This document shows positions 29,768-38,192 of a DNA stretch of 64,000 nucleotides, piece by piece (positions within the stretch are counted from its first letter, which is position 1; each line of letters starts with the position of its first letter). The DNA lies in assembly GCF_004005865.1 (NCBI RefSeq), contig NZ_SACN01000001.1, positions 992,001-1,056,000 of the forward strand. Direction: 5' to 3'. Under the pieces are notes generated by a model. The model had not been told where the DNA came from, ran no database searches, and saw only the letters and a list, made by a program, of their open reading frames with translations. The DNA comes from Sphingomonas crocodyli. GTDB taxonomy: Bacteria; Pseudomonadota; Alphaproteobacteria; Sphingomonadales; Sphingomonadaceae. The translations under genes and the position numbers were made by a program.

Positions 29768-29970
29768 CCCCTCCCTGTAAGGGAGGGGAGCGTTAGGGTA
29801 AACCATGCCCCCGGCATGGTTTAGAAATGTCCGGGGGACATTTCGGCCCTAACGCTAGGGGTGGGTTGCGAGCGTAGCGAGCAATCTCGCTCGTCTCGTA
29901 AAGCTACGCCTTCGGGCTTCGAGCCCTCGGCTGCGCCACCCACCCCCTTCCCCTCCCTTGCAGGGAGGGG
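29768..29970. repeat. GGGAGGGG structured element, copy 1
   Basis: Hairpin CCCCTCCC/GGGAGGGG (29768-29788), then a stem GGGGTGGGT (29858-29866) with ACCCACCCC (29938-29946), then a second hairpin CCCCTCCCT/AGGGAGGGG (29950-29970). The inner part contains a three-armed palindrome (29789-29856). A second element of the same plan is at 43512-43658. Confidence 0.75.
29789..29856. repeat. three-way-junction palindrome
   Basis: Outer stem AGCGTTAGGG (29789-29798) with CCCTAACGCT (29847-29856). Two inner perfect hairpins: AAACCATGCC/GGCATGGTTT (29800-29822) and AAATGTCC/GGACATTT (29825-29843). All arms are perfect. Confidence 0.8.
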
Positions 29971-29976
29971 GGATTT

Positions 29977-30753
29977 TCAGGCAATCGCCTCGAGCGCCGC
30001 CAGGATCTGCCGCCGCCGCGTCGGCTCTCGCGTCACTTCCAGCATCGCGCTCAGGCTTTGCTTGGCGCCGGCGGTGTCGTCGGCGATCAGGCGGAGGCGG
30101 GCGAGTTCCCACCAGCCCATGCCGTCTTCGGGCGCGAAGATGGTCATGCGTTCGTAGAGCGTGGCGGCGCGCGCGATATCGCCGCCGCGTTCGGCGCGCG
30201 ACGCCTGGTTGAGGAGCAGGCGGACCAATGTGCCGCGATTGCTCATCGGCTCCGCGCCGCCATCGCCCGCCTCCATCAAAGCTGCGAGCTTTTCGTCGCC
30301 CACCGCCGCACCGCCCGAAAAGGGATCGACCAGCAGGGTCGCCTCGGGCGTGGTCAGGCGGACGAGGACGTGGCCGGGTGTGTTGAGCGGTTCGGCCTGC
30401 CAATCCATCGCGCGGGCGAGCGCGACGTAGAGGATCGAGAGGCTGACCGGCAGGCCGCGCCGCCGATCGAGCACGCGGATCATGTCCGCATTGACGGGCG
30501 CGTCGTAACTGTCGCGATCGCCCGCAAAGCCGAATTCGTCGGCGATCACCTGCGCCAGCGCGGCGCGCTGTTCGCCGACGATGACGGCCGATCCGCCGAC
30601 GACCAGGAGCCTCTGCTCCATCTCGTCGAGCAATTGCTGATAGGGGAAGAGTTCGAGGCCGGGATGATCGAGCGCGCTGAGTTCGAGCGCGGCATTGTCG
30701 AGCCGGATCTCCTCATCGTCGACCAGCCCGAGCCAGGTGATGCTTTCGTTCAT
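29977..30753 (-). CDS. SirB1 family transglutaminase-like protein
   Basis: 258 residues. The N-terminal half shows the SirB1/transglutaminase-like fold: LDRRRGLPVSLSILYVALARAMDWQAEPLNTPGHVLVRL, with the conserved PGH. The C-terminal part (RGTLVRLLLNQASRAERGGDIARAATLYERMTIFAPEDGMGWWELARLRL) is TPR-like. Function is not established; homologues are widespread. It lies convergent with the autotransporter. The cysteine of true transglutaminases is not evident. Confidence 0.8.
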   Translation of the reverse strand: MNESITWLGLVDDEEIRLDNAALELSALDHPGLELFPYQQLLDEMEQRLLVVGGSAVIVGEQRAALAQVIADEFGFAGDRDSYDAPVNADMIRVLDRRRGLPVSLSILYVALARAMDWQAEPLNTPGHVLVRLTTPEATLLVDPFSGGAAVGDEKLAALMEAGDGGAEPMSNRGTLVRLLLNQASRAERGGDIARAATLYERMTIFAPEDGMGWWELARLRLIADDTAGAKQSLSAMLEVTREPTRRRQILAALEAIA

Positions 30754-30820
30754 CGCCTCAACATGGTCGCGGTGGGGGCGACGCGCAACCGCATGCCCCC
30801 ACCGGTCCCTCCTGAAGCGA

Positions 30821-32983
30821 TCAGAACTTCTTCGTAACGGTGCCGATCACCTGGCGGCTCTGGCCGAAGAAGCAGCCCTGCGGGGTGCAGCGGCCGGCAT
30901 AACGCTTGTCGAAGATATTGCTGCCGTTGATCGCGAAGCGCCAGCCGGGGATGTCATAGTGGATCGCCGCGTCGAACAAAGTCGTCGACGGGCTGATCAG
31001 CGGGTTGCTGACCGACTGGTTGCCCCAGCTGGAGCTGAGATAGCGCACGCCGCCGCCGAGGCCGAGGCCGGCGAGCGGGCCGGTCGCCTTGGTGTAATCG
31101 ACGAACAGGGTCGCCTTGTGCTTCGGCGTCGCGGGCAGGCGGGCGCCGCGCTGATCGACCTCGTTCGCCTTCGACACCTTGGCATCGGTATAGGTGTAGG
31201 AGGCGTTGATGCTCAGCTGCTGCCGGATGCGGGTGACGAGTTCGAGCTCGACGCCCTCCGACTTCACCTCGCCGGTCTGGACCTGCGCGGTGGCGGGGAT
31301 GCCGCCGGTGCCCGCGCGCGGATCGAGCGTCACCACATTCTGCTGTTCGATGCGGAAGACCGCAGCGGTCGCGAACATCTTGATGTCGTCACCCAGGCCG
31401 CGCGCGTCATATTTCACGCCCGCTTCCCACTGCTTGCCCTCGGTCGGCTTGAACAGGGTGCCGTCAACCTGCGCGCCGACGATCGGCTGGAACGAGGTGG
31501 CGTAGCTGACATAAGGCGCGATGCCGGCTTCGGTGACGTAGGTGCCGCCGACGCGCCAGGTGAACTTGTCATCCTTCAGCTTGGTGATGGGCGGGAAGGC
31601 GTAGCTCGTGCGCTCGATCCAGTCCTGACGGCCGGCGAGCGACAGGATGAAGCCGCCCATCTTGATCTGATCCTGCGCGTACAGGCCGCTCTGCTTCAGA
31701 CGGACGTCGAGATAGGGCGCGCCCAGCGCCAGCGGGGCGATCGGCGTGGTGCTGTACACCGGGTTGAACAGATCGATGCTGGTCGCGCCGCCGAAGGCGA
31801 AGGCCGCGTCGTTGCGATAGTTGCGATAGTCGAAGCCGGCGAGCAGGCGATGCTCGATCGTGCCGGTCGCGAACTTGGCGTCGAAGCGGTTGTCGATCGC
31901 GAACTGCTTGCTGTTTTCCGCCGACGGGAAGTTGGCGCGGGTGACGGTGCGGTTGTTCGCGCCGAGGCCGGTCGGATAGACGACCTGCTGATATTCCTCA
32001 TAATCGCGCCAGCTGGCATTCTGCGTGAAGGTCACGGCGCTGCCGAAGCGGTGCGTGAACTCGTAACCCGCGCTCCACTGCTTGCGGCGGTAGAAGTTGT
32101 AGTCGGGTTCGCCCAGGTTGATGCTGCGGCGGACCTTGCCGATCGGATTGTCGAACAGCACGCCGTTGGCGGGCAGGAAGCCGTTGGTGTCGCCGCGCAC
32201 CTTGTCATGCTGGTAGAAGCCGAGGCCGGTGATCTTCGTGTCCGGGCCGATGTCCCAGGTGAGCGCGGGCGCGATATAGGTGCGCTTTGCGGTGACATAA
32301 TCGGTCTGGCTGTCGCGATCGCGATAGAGGCCGGTGATGCGCGCGCTGATGCCGTTGGTGAGCGCGCCCGTCATCGTGCCGGCGATCTGCTTGTAATCGT
32401 CGGTGCCGTATTTCACCTGGATTTCGCCGTCGGTGCGCGACGAGGGGCGGCGGCTGGTGAGGTTGTAGATGCCGCCCGGCGGGGTGGTGCCGTACAGGAC
32501 GCTGGCGGGGCCGCGCAGGATGTCGATCGCCTCGAAACCGTACAGCTCCGCGCCGACATTATCGATGGTCGAGCTGACCGGCGCCTGCAGGCCGTCGATA
32601 TATTGCGTCGGGATGAAGCCGCGCTGGCGCAGGAAATCGAAGCGCAGATCGGGGCCGTAATTCTCGCCCACCGCGCCGGCGGTGTAGCGGACGGCCTGCT
32701 GCACATCGATGAAGTTCAGAAGATCGATCTGGTCGCGCGAGATGACCGAGACGGACTGCGGCGTTTCGATCAGCGGCACGGTCGTCTTGCTCGCGCTGAT
32801 CGCGCCCGATGGGACGAAGCGGCGGGCGGTGACGATGATCGCGCCATCATCCTGCTGCACGGTTTCGAAGGTCTTGTTGTCCTCGACCGCGGGCTCGCTC
32901 ACGTCGGTCTGCGCCTGCGCCATCACGGGCAGGAGGGCAGCGGCCCCGGCGAGAAGCAGCGAAGCGAAACGAATGTCGGACAT
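30821..32983 (-). CDS. TonB-dependent siderophore receptor
   Basis: 720 residues from ATG 32981-32983 with AAGAGGG eight bases upstream; the frame extends further but without a ribosome site. Signal peptide (FASLLLAGAAALLPVMAQAQ), TonB-box-like GAIIVTARR, and a siderophore-receptor type plug: TPQSVSVISRDQIDLLN, FIPTQYIDGLQ and ILRGPASVLYGTTPPGGIYNLTSRRP. The barrel ends in QVIGTVTKKF. This plug signature belongs to ferric hydroxamate/catecholate receptors (FhuE/FoxA/FpvA-like). It has no STN domain. A candidate Fur-type box lies in the divergent region before an MFS gene. Confidence 0.9.
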   Translation of the reverse strand: MSDIRFASLLLAGAAALLPVMAQAQTDVSEPAVEDNKTFETVQQDDGAIIVTARRFVPSGAISASKTTVPLIETPQSVSVISRDQIDLLNFIDVQQAVRYTAGAVGENYGPDLRFDFLRQRGFIPTQYIDGLQAPVSSTIDNVGAELYGFEAIDILRGPASVLYGTTPPGGIYNLTSRRPSSRTDGEIQVKYGTDDYKQIAGTMTGALTNGISARITGLYRDRDSQTDYVTAKRTYIAPALTWDIGPDTKITGLGFYQHDKVRGDTNGFLPANGVLFDNPIGKVRRSINLGEPDYNFYRRKQWSAGYEFTHRFGSAVTFTQNASWRDYEEYQQVVYPTGLGANNRTVTRANFPSAENSKQFAIDNRFDAKFATGTIEHRLLAGFDYRNYRNDAAFAFGGATSIDLFNPVYSTTPIAPLALGAPYLDVRLKQSGLYAQDQIKMGGFILSLAGRQDWIERTSYAFPPITKLKDDKFTWRVGGTYVTEAGIAPYVSYATSFQPIVGAQVDGTLFKPTEGKQWEAGVKYDARGLGDDIKMFATAAVFRIEQQNVVTLDPRAGTGGIPATAQVQTGEVKSEGVELELVTRIRQQLSINASYTYTDAKVSKANEVDQRGARLPATPKHKATLFVDYTKATGPLAGLGLGGGVRYLSSSWGNQSVSNPLISPSTTLFDAAIHYDIPGWRFAINGSNIFDKRYAGRCTPQGCFFGQSRQVIGTVTKKF

Positions 32984-33053
32984 GGGATACCCTCTTAAAA
33001 ATCGCCGCGAAACGATCGTTGCGGTGCCGCGATAAAGCGCGCATTGCGGCAAA

Positions 33054-33068
33054 TGCGAATAAGTTGCA
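33054..33068. promoter_or_regulatory. candidate Fur-type box TGCGAATAAGTTGCA
   Basis: TGC-N9-GCA with near-palindromic interior, 70 bp from the receptor start and 73 bp from the MFS start. It resembles alphaproteobacterial Fur boxes of the TGCGAATnATTCGCA type, but differs at a few positions. Confidence 0.4.
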
Positions 33069-33141
33069 ATAGCTGGAAAAGGTTTGCGTAAGCTTGGTGG
33101 TGAGTGTGGCATTTTTGCATGAGCGTGCAGGGGGCGAGTGA

Positions 33142-34425
33142 ATGGCGATCGTGAGTGCGGCACCGGAGGGGGCAAGCGGGGCGTCGATCAAGGCGTGGAC
33201 CTTGCCCGCTCTGTTCACCGTCGCCTTCCTGGGTGTGACCGCGGGCGTGCAGATGAGCGACCGGGGGCTGCAGGCGATATTGCTCGGCCCGATCCAGACG
33301 AGTTTCGGGGTGAGCGACGCGACGATCGGCGCGTTGCAGGGGCTGGCCGGGGTTCTGGTGGGCGCGGCGCTGGCGGTGCCGGTGGCGCGGCTGGCGGATC
33401 GTTTTTCGCGCAAGCTCGTCCTGCTCGGCCTGATCGTCGCGTGGACCGCGCTGATGATCGTGAGTGCGATCGCGCCGGACTTTCCCCTGTTCTTCGTCGG
33501 GCGTGCGGCATCGGGCGTGACCGAGTTCGCAATGATCCCGATCGTCTATTCGATGATCCCCGATCTCGCCCCCGAACGACATCGCGTCGCTGCCAATCTG
33601 ACCTTCGCGGCGCTGATGGCGGCGGGGGCGAGCGCGGGCTTCTATTATGGCGGGGCGATCGTCGATGCCGCCGTGGCGACGATCCCCTTGAGCGTAGAGC
33701 CGTGGCGCAAGGCGATGCTGCTGCTGTCGGCGGGCGGGGTGCCGCTGTTCCTGCTGGGTCTGCTGACGGTCGATCCGCCGCGCCACATCGTCGCGGCCGA
33801 TGTCGAGACGGGCGGATCGCTCGCGCTGTTCCTGCGCGAACGCTGGCAGGCGGTGGGGCTGTTCGTGGGCGTGGCAGGCAGCCTGATGATCGCGGTGCAG
33901 GCGCTCAACCCGCTGATCGCGCTGGCGCTCCAGCGGCGCTTCGGCGCGGACATGGGGGTGATCGGGCATGCGCTAGGCATCGTCACGTTGGTGACGAGCA
34001 TCGGCTGCCTGCCGGTCGCGGGCTGGCTCGATCGCGTGCTGCGACGGCGCTTCGGCTTTGCGGCGCGGCCGATGATCATGGGGGCGGGCGCAGTGGGGGC
34101 GATCCCCTGCGCGATCCTGTTGGCGGTGGCGGGCGACGTCGATCGCGCGCTGATCTGGGTCGCGGCCTTCCTGTTCCTCACCTGCACGGCCAACGCATTG
34201 GTGCCGACGATGCTGCAGGATCTGACGCCTGCGTCGCTGCGCGCGCGCAGCTTCGCGATCTGGAGCTTCGTCGTCTCGGTCTTCTGCGCGATCGGCCCGC
34301 TGATCGCGGGGGCACTGTCGGATCAGGTGCTGGAAGGCGCGCTGCTGAGCGCGATTGCGGTGACGGCGGTGCCGGCGCTGGTGCTGTCGGCGCTGTGCGC
34401 AGCGCGGTCGGTGGGGCGGGATTAG
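33142..34425 (+). CDS. MFS transporter
   Basis: 427 residues from ATG 33142. About twelve hydrophobic helices and the loop motif ARLADRFSRKLVLLG typical of the spinster/MFS_1 branch. It diverges from a siderophore-type receptor, so it may move a siderophore or its product, although spinster-like MFS proteins in sphingomonads are also common beside catabolic genes. Substrate unknown. Confidence 0.82.
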   Translation: MAIVSAAPEGASGASIKAWTLPALFTVAFLGVTAGVQMSDRGLQAILLGPIQTSFGVSDATIGALQGLAGVLVGAALAVPVARLADRFSRKLVLLGLIVAWTALMIVSAIAPDFPLFFVGRAASGVTEFAMIPIVYSMIPDLAPERHRVAANLTFAALMAAGASAGFYYGGAIVDAAVATIPLSVEPWRKAMLLLSAGGVPLFLLGLLTVDPPRHIVAADVETGGSLALFLRERWQAVGLFVGVAGSLMIAVQALNPLIALALQRRFGADMGVIGHALGIVTLVTSIGCLPVAGWLDRVLRRRFGFAARPMIMGAGAVGAIPCAILLAVAGDVDRALIWVAAFLFLTCTANALVPTMLQDLTPASLRARSFAIWSFVVSVFCAIGPLIAGALSDQVLEGALLSAIAVTAVPALVLSALCAARSVGRD

Positions 34426-34448
34426 GCGGCCTTATACCGATGCACCGT

Positions 34449-34823
34449 TCAATTCTGGCTCTCCGCGCCGATCAGTACATAGAAATCGTCGGACACTTTC
34501 GACTTTATACAGGAAATGGTCGCGCGAGGCGCGCTTGATTCCAATGTCAGTTGCTGGCCGTGGGACATACGGAAGTCGTCCCAACGGAATTTCCGTATCC
34601 CGCACGACAGCATTGCCTCGCTGAACTCATCGACGTGATCGCGGCCGCTGAAAGGATGTCTCCCCGCACCAATCAGTCTGGCTCCGTTGGCCAGCGTCCT
34701 TGGCGGTTTTGGGACGTCTGGAAAGCTGATAACGATCTTTGTCGGTGTAGCTTGCGAAGCAGGCAGAGTGCCGCTCGTTCCAAAGAGCGCCGATAAAGCG
34801 AGTAGAAGACGGGAGCGAACCAT
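34449..34823 (-). CDS. hypothetical exported protein
   Basis: 124 residues beginning with a signal peptide (MVRSRLLLALSALFGTSGTLPASQA). The mature part has two cysteines (SCGIRKF, TISCIK) and no known domain. It is a plausible periplasmic or secreted protein between the MFS and phosphatase genes. The start is reasonable from the signal peptide, but no strong ribosome site is seen. GC is somewhat lower than its neighbours. Confidence 0.55.
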   Translation of the reverse strand: MVRSRLLLALSALFGTSGTLPASQATPTKIVISFPDVPKPPRTLANGARLIGAGRHPFSGRDHVDEFSEAMLSCGIRKFRWDDFRMSHGQQLTLESSAPRATISCIKSKVSDDFYVLIGAESQN

Positions 34824-35020
34824 AACCTACCTATGAACCGGTCCGAATATTGCGCAACCGGATCGTTAACTGACCAATCGCGGGTACGCGGTCGGATCAA
34901 GTGCTGGCGGGCGCGCTGCTGTGGGGCGGGGTTAGGCGCGCACCGGGGCGATCACAAAACAGACCAATAAACTGGGTACGAGCGCGGCTGTCCTATCAAG
35001 CCCTGACCCGGAGTCTGATC

Positions 35021-36208
35021 TTGCGCACTCTGTTTCTGTCCGTCGCCATTCTGGCCGCCTCGTCCGCTTTGCCTGCGGCGGGCCAAGCCCAGCAGGCCGA
35101 CGGGAGGATCGGGGCCGGGGGCCAGATCAAGGCCGGACAGAAGGCGAAGAACGTCATCCTGTTCCTGGCCGATGCCGGTGGCGTCCCGGTGATCAATGCG
35201 GCGAGCCTGCTCGGCTATGGCGAGCCGCTTCGGCTGAACGTCCAGAAATGGCCGCATCTTGGGCTGAGCGAGACGTCGCCGGTCGACGCCTTCGTTTCGG
35301 ATTCGGCCAACGGCATGAGTGCGATCGTAACCGGCGTGAAGACCCACAATGGCGTGATCAGTCAGGGGCCGGACGGCGTGCGCGGGAAGAAGGACGGCAC
35401 GCCCGCCAAGACGGTGCTGGAATATGCGGAGGAGCACGGCCTGCTGACGGGCGTGATCACGACCCAGTCGATTGCCGATGCCACCCCGGCCGCGACCTAC
35501 TCCCATTCCAACGATCGCGGCAAATGGGGCGAAATCTTCCCCCAGGCCTTTTCACCCCGTTTCGGCGACGGCGTTGACGTCATGTTCGGCGCGGGCCGCC
35601 AGAAGATCGGCGAGCAGATGGCGACGGCCGGGACCAGCTTCGATCAGCTCAGCCGGACGCATGGTCGCCCGATCTATGGGGCATTGGCCGATGTGCCGGC
35701 GTCCGCGAAGCGGCCGATCGTCGTGAGCGACACGATGGATGTTCGCGCAGCCACGTTCAAGGCGCTCGATATTCTGCAGAAGGGCCCCAAGGGCTATCTG
35801 CTGGTGGTCGAATGGGATGCGCATACCGACGATCCGCGCGAAGGCCTGCAGAACGTCGTCGATTTCGACAAGCTGATCGCCGAAGTCGAGAAGCGCGTCG
35901 ACCTGAATGACACCCTGCTCGTCTTCACGGCCGACCACAGCTTCGGTCTGCAGGTCGATGGTGGTCGCCGTGGCGAAGATGTTCTGGCGGGCTACGATGC
36001 CTGGAAGACGGCGCCGAAGGACAAGGAAGGCGGCATCGTCAGGCTCAAGAATGTCATGGTCAACGATACGCATACCGGCGAGGAAGTCCCCGCATTGGCG
36101 ATCGGCGCGGGCGCCGAGCGTGTTCGTGGCTATTTCCCGAACACCCACTTGTTCGATGTGATGATGCAGGCCTGGGGCTGGAAGGCGGATGCGGCCTCAG
36201 CCAAGTGA
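35021..36208 (+). CDS. alkaline phosphatase, secreted
   Basis: 395 residues from TTG 35021, which has GGAG nine bases upstream and puts a signal peptide at the start (LFLSVAILAASSALPAAGQAQ). Alkaline phosphatase landmarks: metal-ligand D51 in LFLADAGG, nucleophile S95 in DSANGMSAIVTGVKT, metal site FTADHSFG and HTGEEVP. The DxxxH metal-2 motif of PhoA (D327/H331) appears as HTDDPREG, so one histidine seems replaced; this would change metal preference or indicate a phosphodiesterase-like subfamily. It probably releases phosphate from organic phosphate in the periplasm. Confidence 0.82.
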   Translation: MRTLFLSVAILAASSALPAAGQAQQADGRIGAGGQIKAGQKAKNVILFLADAGGVPVINAASLLGYGEPLRLNVQKWPHLGLSETSPVDAFVSDSANGMSAIVTGVKTHNGVISQGPDGVRGKKDGTPAKTVLEYAEEHGLLTGVITTQSIADATPAATYSHSNDRGKWGEIFPQAFSPRFGDGVDVMFGAGRQKIGEQMATAGTSFDQLSRTHGRPIYGALADVPASAKRPIVVSDTMDVRAATFKALDILQKGPKGYLLVVEWDAHTDDPREGLQNVVDFDKLIAEVEKRVDLNDTLLVFTADHSFGLQVDGGRRGEDVLAGYDAWKTAPKDKEGGIVRLKNVMVNDTHTGEEVPALAIGAGAERVRGYFPNTHLFDVMMQAWGWKADAASAK

Positions 36209-36255
36209 GTCGGGGTGGTCTGCCGGGGCCACATTTGGGGCGATGTTTGTGGGGA

Positions 36256-36546
36256 CTACAAATGTCGTCCAGCATCCATGCGTTGGTGCAGGATGCGGAT
36301 AATAGCGATCCCATAGCTTGTCGGGCGAAAATAGATGACGTGCTGCTCAACAGAGCGCCGCCGATAGCCGGGCCGGATATGGTCGCAGCCTTGCGCCAAT
36401 CGGGGTGCTTCGGCGAGGTTCGAACAGGCGGCTTCGATGAGGTCGGTGTATCGGATCGCCTGCGCCAGACCCCATTCGGCTACCGTGTAATCGAACATTT
36501 CCTCAAGATCGCGCTGCGCCCTTGGGCTGAGGCGATATTCAGCCAT
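36256..36546 (-). CDS. parE: ParE/RelE family toxin of a type II TA system
   Basis: 96 residues. The sequence (YRLSPRAQRDLEEMFDYTVAEWGLAQAIRYTDLIEAACSNLAEAPRLAQGCDHIRPGYRR, ending IIRILHQRMDAGRHL) has the ParE/RelE fold with the typical C-terminal R-I-L-H-x-R-M motif. ParE toxins poison DNA gyrase. The start overlaps the antitoxin stop by eight bases. Confidence 0.88.
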   Translation of the reverse strand: MAEYRLSPRAQRDLEEMFDYTVAEWGLAQAIRYTDLIEAACSNLAEAPRLAQGCDHIRPGYRRRSVEQHVIYFRPTSYGIAIIRILHQRMDAGRHL

Positions 36547-36784
36547 GCTGGGCGGTTTTGCGTCGCTTGAAGGCTGCGAAGTCGAAGCGTTCGGGTTCGC
36601 CGCTTTGTTCGCCCTCGATCAGCGCCTGGCGGATGCTTTCGATCTCGAAGTTGCGTTCCTGCGCGCGGCGGATGAGGTCGCGGATGGCTTCGCTGTCATT
36701 GGTATAATGGCCGGCGTCGATCTGCGCGGAGATCCACGCATCCTGCTGCTCAGTGAGGGTGATTGTCTTGCGCACGGTCGCCAC
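36539..36784 (-). CDS. parD: ParD-type (ribbon-helix-helix) antitoxin
   Basis: 81 residues from GTG 36782-36784, chosen because GGAGG sits five bases upstream; the longer frame from TTG 36796 would overlap that ribosome site. The N-terminal RKTITLTEQQDAWISAQIDAGHYTNDSEAIRDLIRRA is the CopG/ParD ribbon-helix-helix DNA-binding dimer domain and the C-terminal tail (FDFAAFKRRKTAQ) neutralises ParE. The pair is probably autoregulated through the palindrome upstream. Confidence 0.87.
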   Translation of the reverse strand: MATVRKTITLTEQQDAWISAQIDAGHYTNDSEAIRDLIRRAQERNFEIESIRQALIEGEQSGEPERFDFAAFKRRKTAQHG

Positions 36785-36810
36785 CGCAACCTCCAATGAT
36801 CATACTATTG

Positions 36811-36826
36811 GTGTAATATATCACAC
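36811..36826. promoter_or_regulatory. candidate ParD operator GTGTAATATATCACAC
   Basis: 16-bp near-perfect palindrome (one mismatch) in the AT-rich stretch upstream of the antitoxin gene. Location and size fit the operator where ParD-ParE complexes repress their own promoter. Confidence 0.6.
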
Positions 36827-36862
36827 TAAGCGTGATCGATGAAGTCTACCGAAGAAGTAGCT

Positions 36863-36889
36863 GGACCCCGGGTCAAGCCCGGGGTGACG
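36863..36889. repeat. REP-like palindrome, copy 2
   Basis: Same element as 26151-26177, with core CCCCGGGTCAAGCCCGGGG, immediately before the DUF1214 gene end. Confidence 0.75.
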
Positions 36890-36906
36890 TTGGTGTGGAG
36901 GCGGGG

Positions 36907-38181
36907 TCAGGCCACCCGGTTTGCATAGTCCTTTGCGCGCTGCGCGAGTTGGGCCTTGCGTTCGTGGTGGGTGAGGAAGCGGGTTTCGGGGGGTAGAACC
37001 GACTTCAAATCCGCCAGTTTGACGACCTTGGTGCTGACAACCGTGCCGTCTGAGGAGGTCGTGCCTTTCGGCAAACCCTGCCAGCGGCATTGGTATGTGC
37101 CGGCGTCGATGCCGTCCGTATCCAGCCAGTTGTGGACGCCGGGATCCTGTGCGGAGACGATGAAGGTGTAGGTGCCGTCGGCGTTGCGATCGGCCTGGTG
37201 GCCGGTGAGGCTCGATTGCTTGGTGACGTAGTTGCGCGCGACCGCCCACGGATCGCACAGCTGGAAGTTGAAGTAGCGTGCGCCGATCGCGTCGAGGGTG
37301 ATGACCCACGCCTCGTCCTTGCCCAGCTTGAAATTGCCCTGCTGGGTGCAGCCCCAGCCGGTGACGCGCAGCCACGGCTGCGGCACTTCGTTGACCGGGC
37401 GGGCATAGACATGGCTGACGACCCAGGCGAGCCAGTAGGGCGTGATCATGTCGAGCATGTCCGCCGCGCGTTTCGCCAGCGCGGCCTCGTCGGGCAGGCC
37501 CGGACCCGAGGGCGGATCGAGGCGGCGGATATCGAGGCGGACGGGGCGCTCTGTCGACCAGTCGGACATCGAATCGCGGCCGAGCAGGTGGAGCCCCTTC
37601 ATGTCGGCCGGGGTGGTGATGTGGTTGGGACGGCCGTTCGCAGGCGTGCTGTCGATCGTGATCGTGAAGCTGCCGTCGGCGGCGATCTCCAGCGTGTCGC
37701 TGCTGGTGCCCGACAGTTCGGCCATCGTGCCCTTTTCGTTCATCGCCTGGGTGATGCCGGGGATGGAGCGGAACAGGACGAGGGTGTGCTGCTGCGGCGC
37801 CTTGCCGACGATCTGGCCCTTGATCTCGTAGCGGACGCCGCCGTCGACCTGCGCCATGCGGTAGATATTGTCGGGATTGTCGAGGCCGTAACCCGATCCG
37901 GGCACGTCGAGGCCCATCCACTGATGCTCGGCGCAGGTCGACCAGAGGAGGATCGGATTGTCCGAATCCTCGATCGTCGCGAACAAAGCCGCGGTCATCG
38001 CGAAATGCGACGAGGCGCGCTCGATCGACGCCTTGCCCGCCGCGGTCTTGCCGAGATCGTGGTCGGCGTAGAGCTTTCGCACGCGGGCGAGCGCGTCCTG
38101 CATGGGCTGGCTGGCGAGGAGCTTGATCGCCAGGGCTTCGCGTTCGCGCTGGCCGGGGGTGGCGAGGATCGTCTCGGTCAT
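36907..38181 (-). CDS. DUF1214 domain protein
   Basis: 424 residues from ATG 38179-38181 with a GAGGAGAAA ribosome site. The C-terminal third (AWVITLDAIGARYFNFQLCDPWAV, DPGVHNWLDTDGIDAGTYQCRWQGLP) matches DUF1214, a beta-rich domain often paired with DUF1254. No DUF1254 domain is obvious in the N-terminal part. It is 11 bp from the upstream sulfotransferase gene, and such pairs are common in sphingomonads and mycobacteria near steroid or hydrocarbon genes; the biochemical function is unknown. Confidence 0.75.
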   Translation of the reverse strand: MTETILATPGQREREALAIKLLASQPMQDALARVRKLYADHDLGKTAAGKASIERASSHFAMTAALFATIEDSDNPILLWSTCAEHQWMGLDVPGSGYGLDNPDNIYRMAQVDGGVRYEIKGQIVGKAPQQHTLVLFRSIPGITQAMNEKGTMAELSGTSSDTLEIAADGSFTITIDSTPANGRPNHITTPADMKGLHLLGRDSMSDWSTERPVRLDIRRLDPPSGPGLPDEAALAKRAADMLDMITPYWLAWVVSHVYARPVNEVPQPWLRVTGWGCTQQGNFKLGKDEAWVITLDAIGARYFNFQLCDPWAVARNYVTKQSSLTGHQADRNADGTYTFIVSAQDPGVHNWLDTDGIDAGTYQCRWQGLPKGTTSSDGTVVSTKVVKLADLKSVLPPETRFLTHHERKAQLAQRAKDYANRVA

Positions 38182-38192
38182 CGGGTTTCTCC

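Larger units (their letters stand above)
29664..29976. other. structured intergenic block after autotransporter
   Basis: About 310 bp with no gene. It contains the GGGAGGGG structured element (29768-29970) between two convergent genes and a nested three-way-junction palindrome inside it. It may end transcription from both sides; no other signal is visible. Confidence 0.6.
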
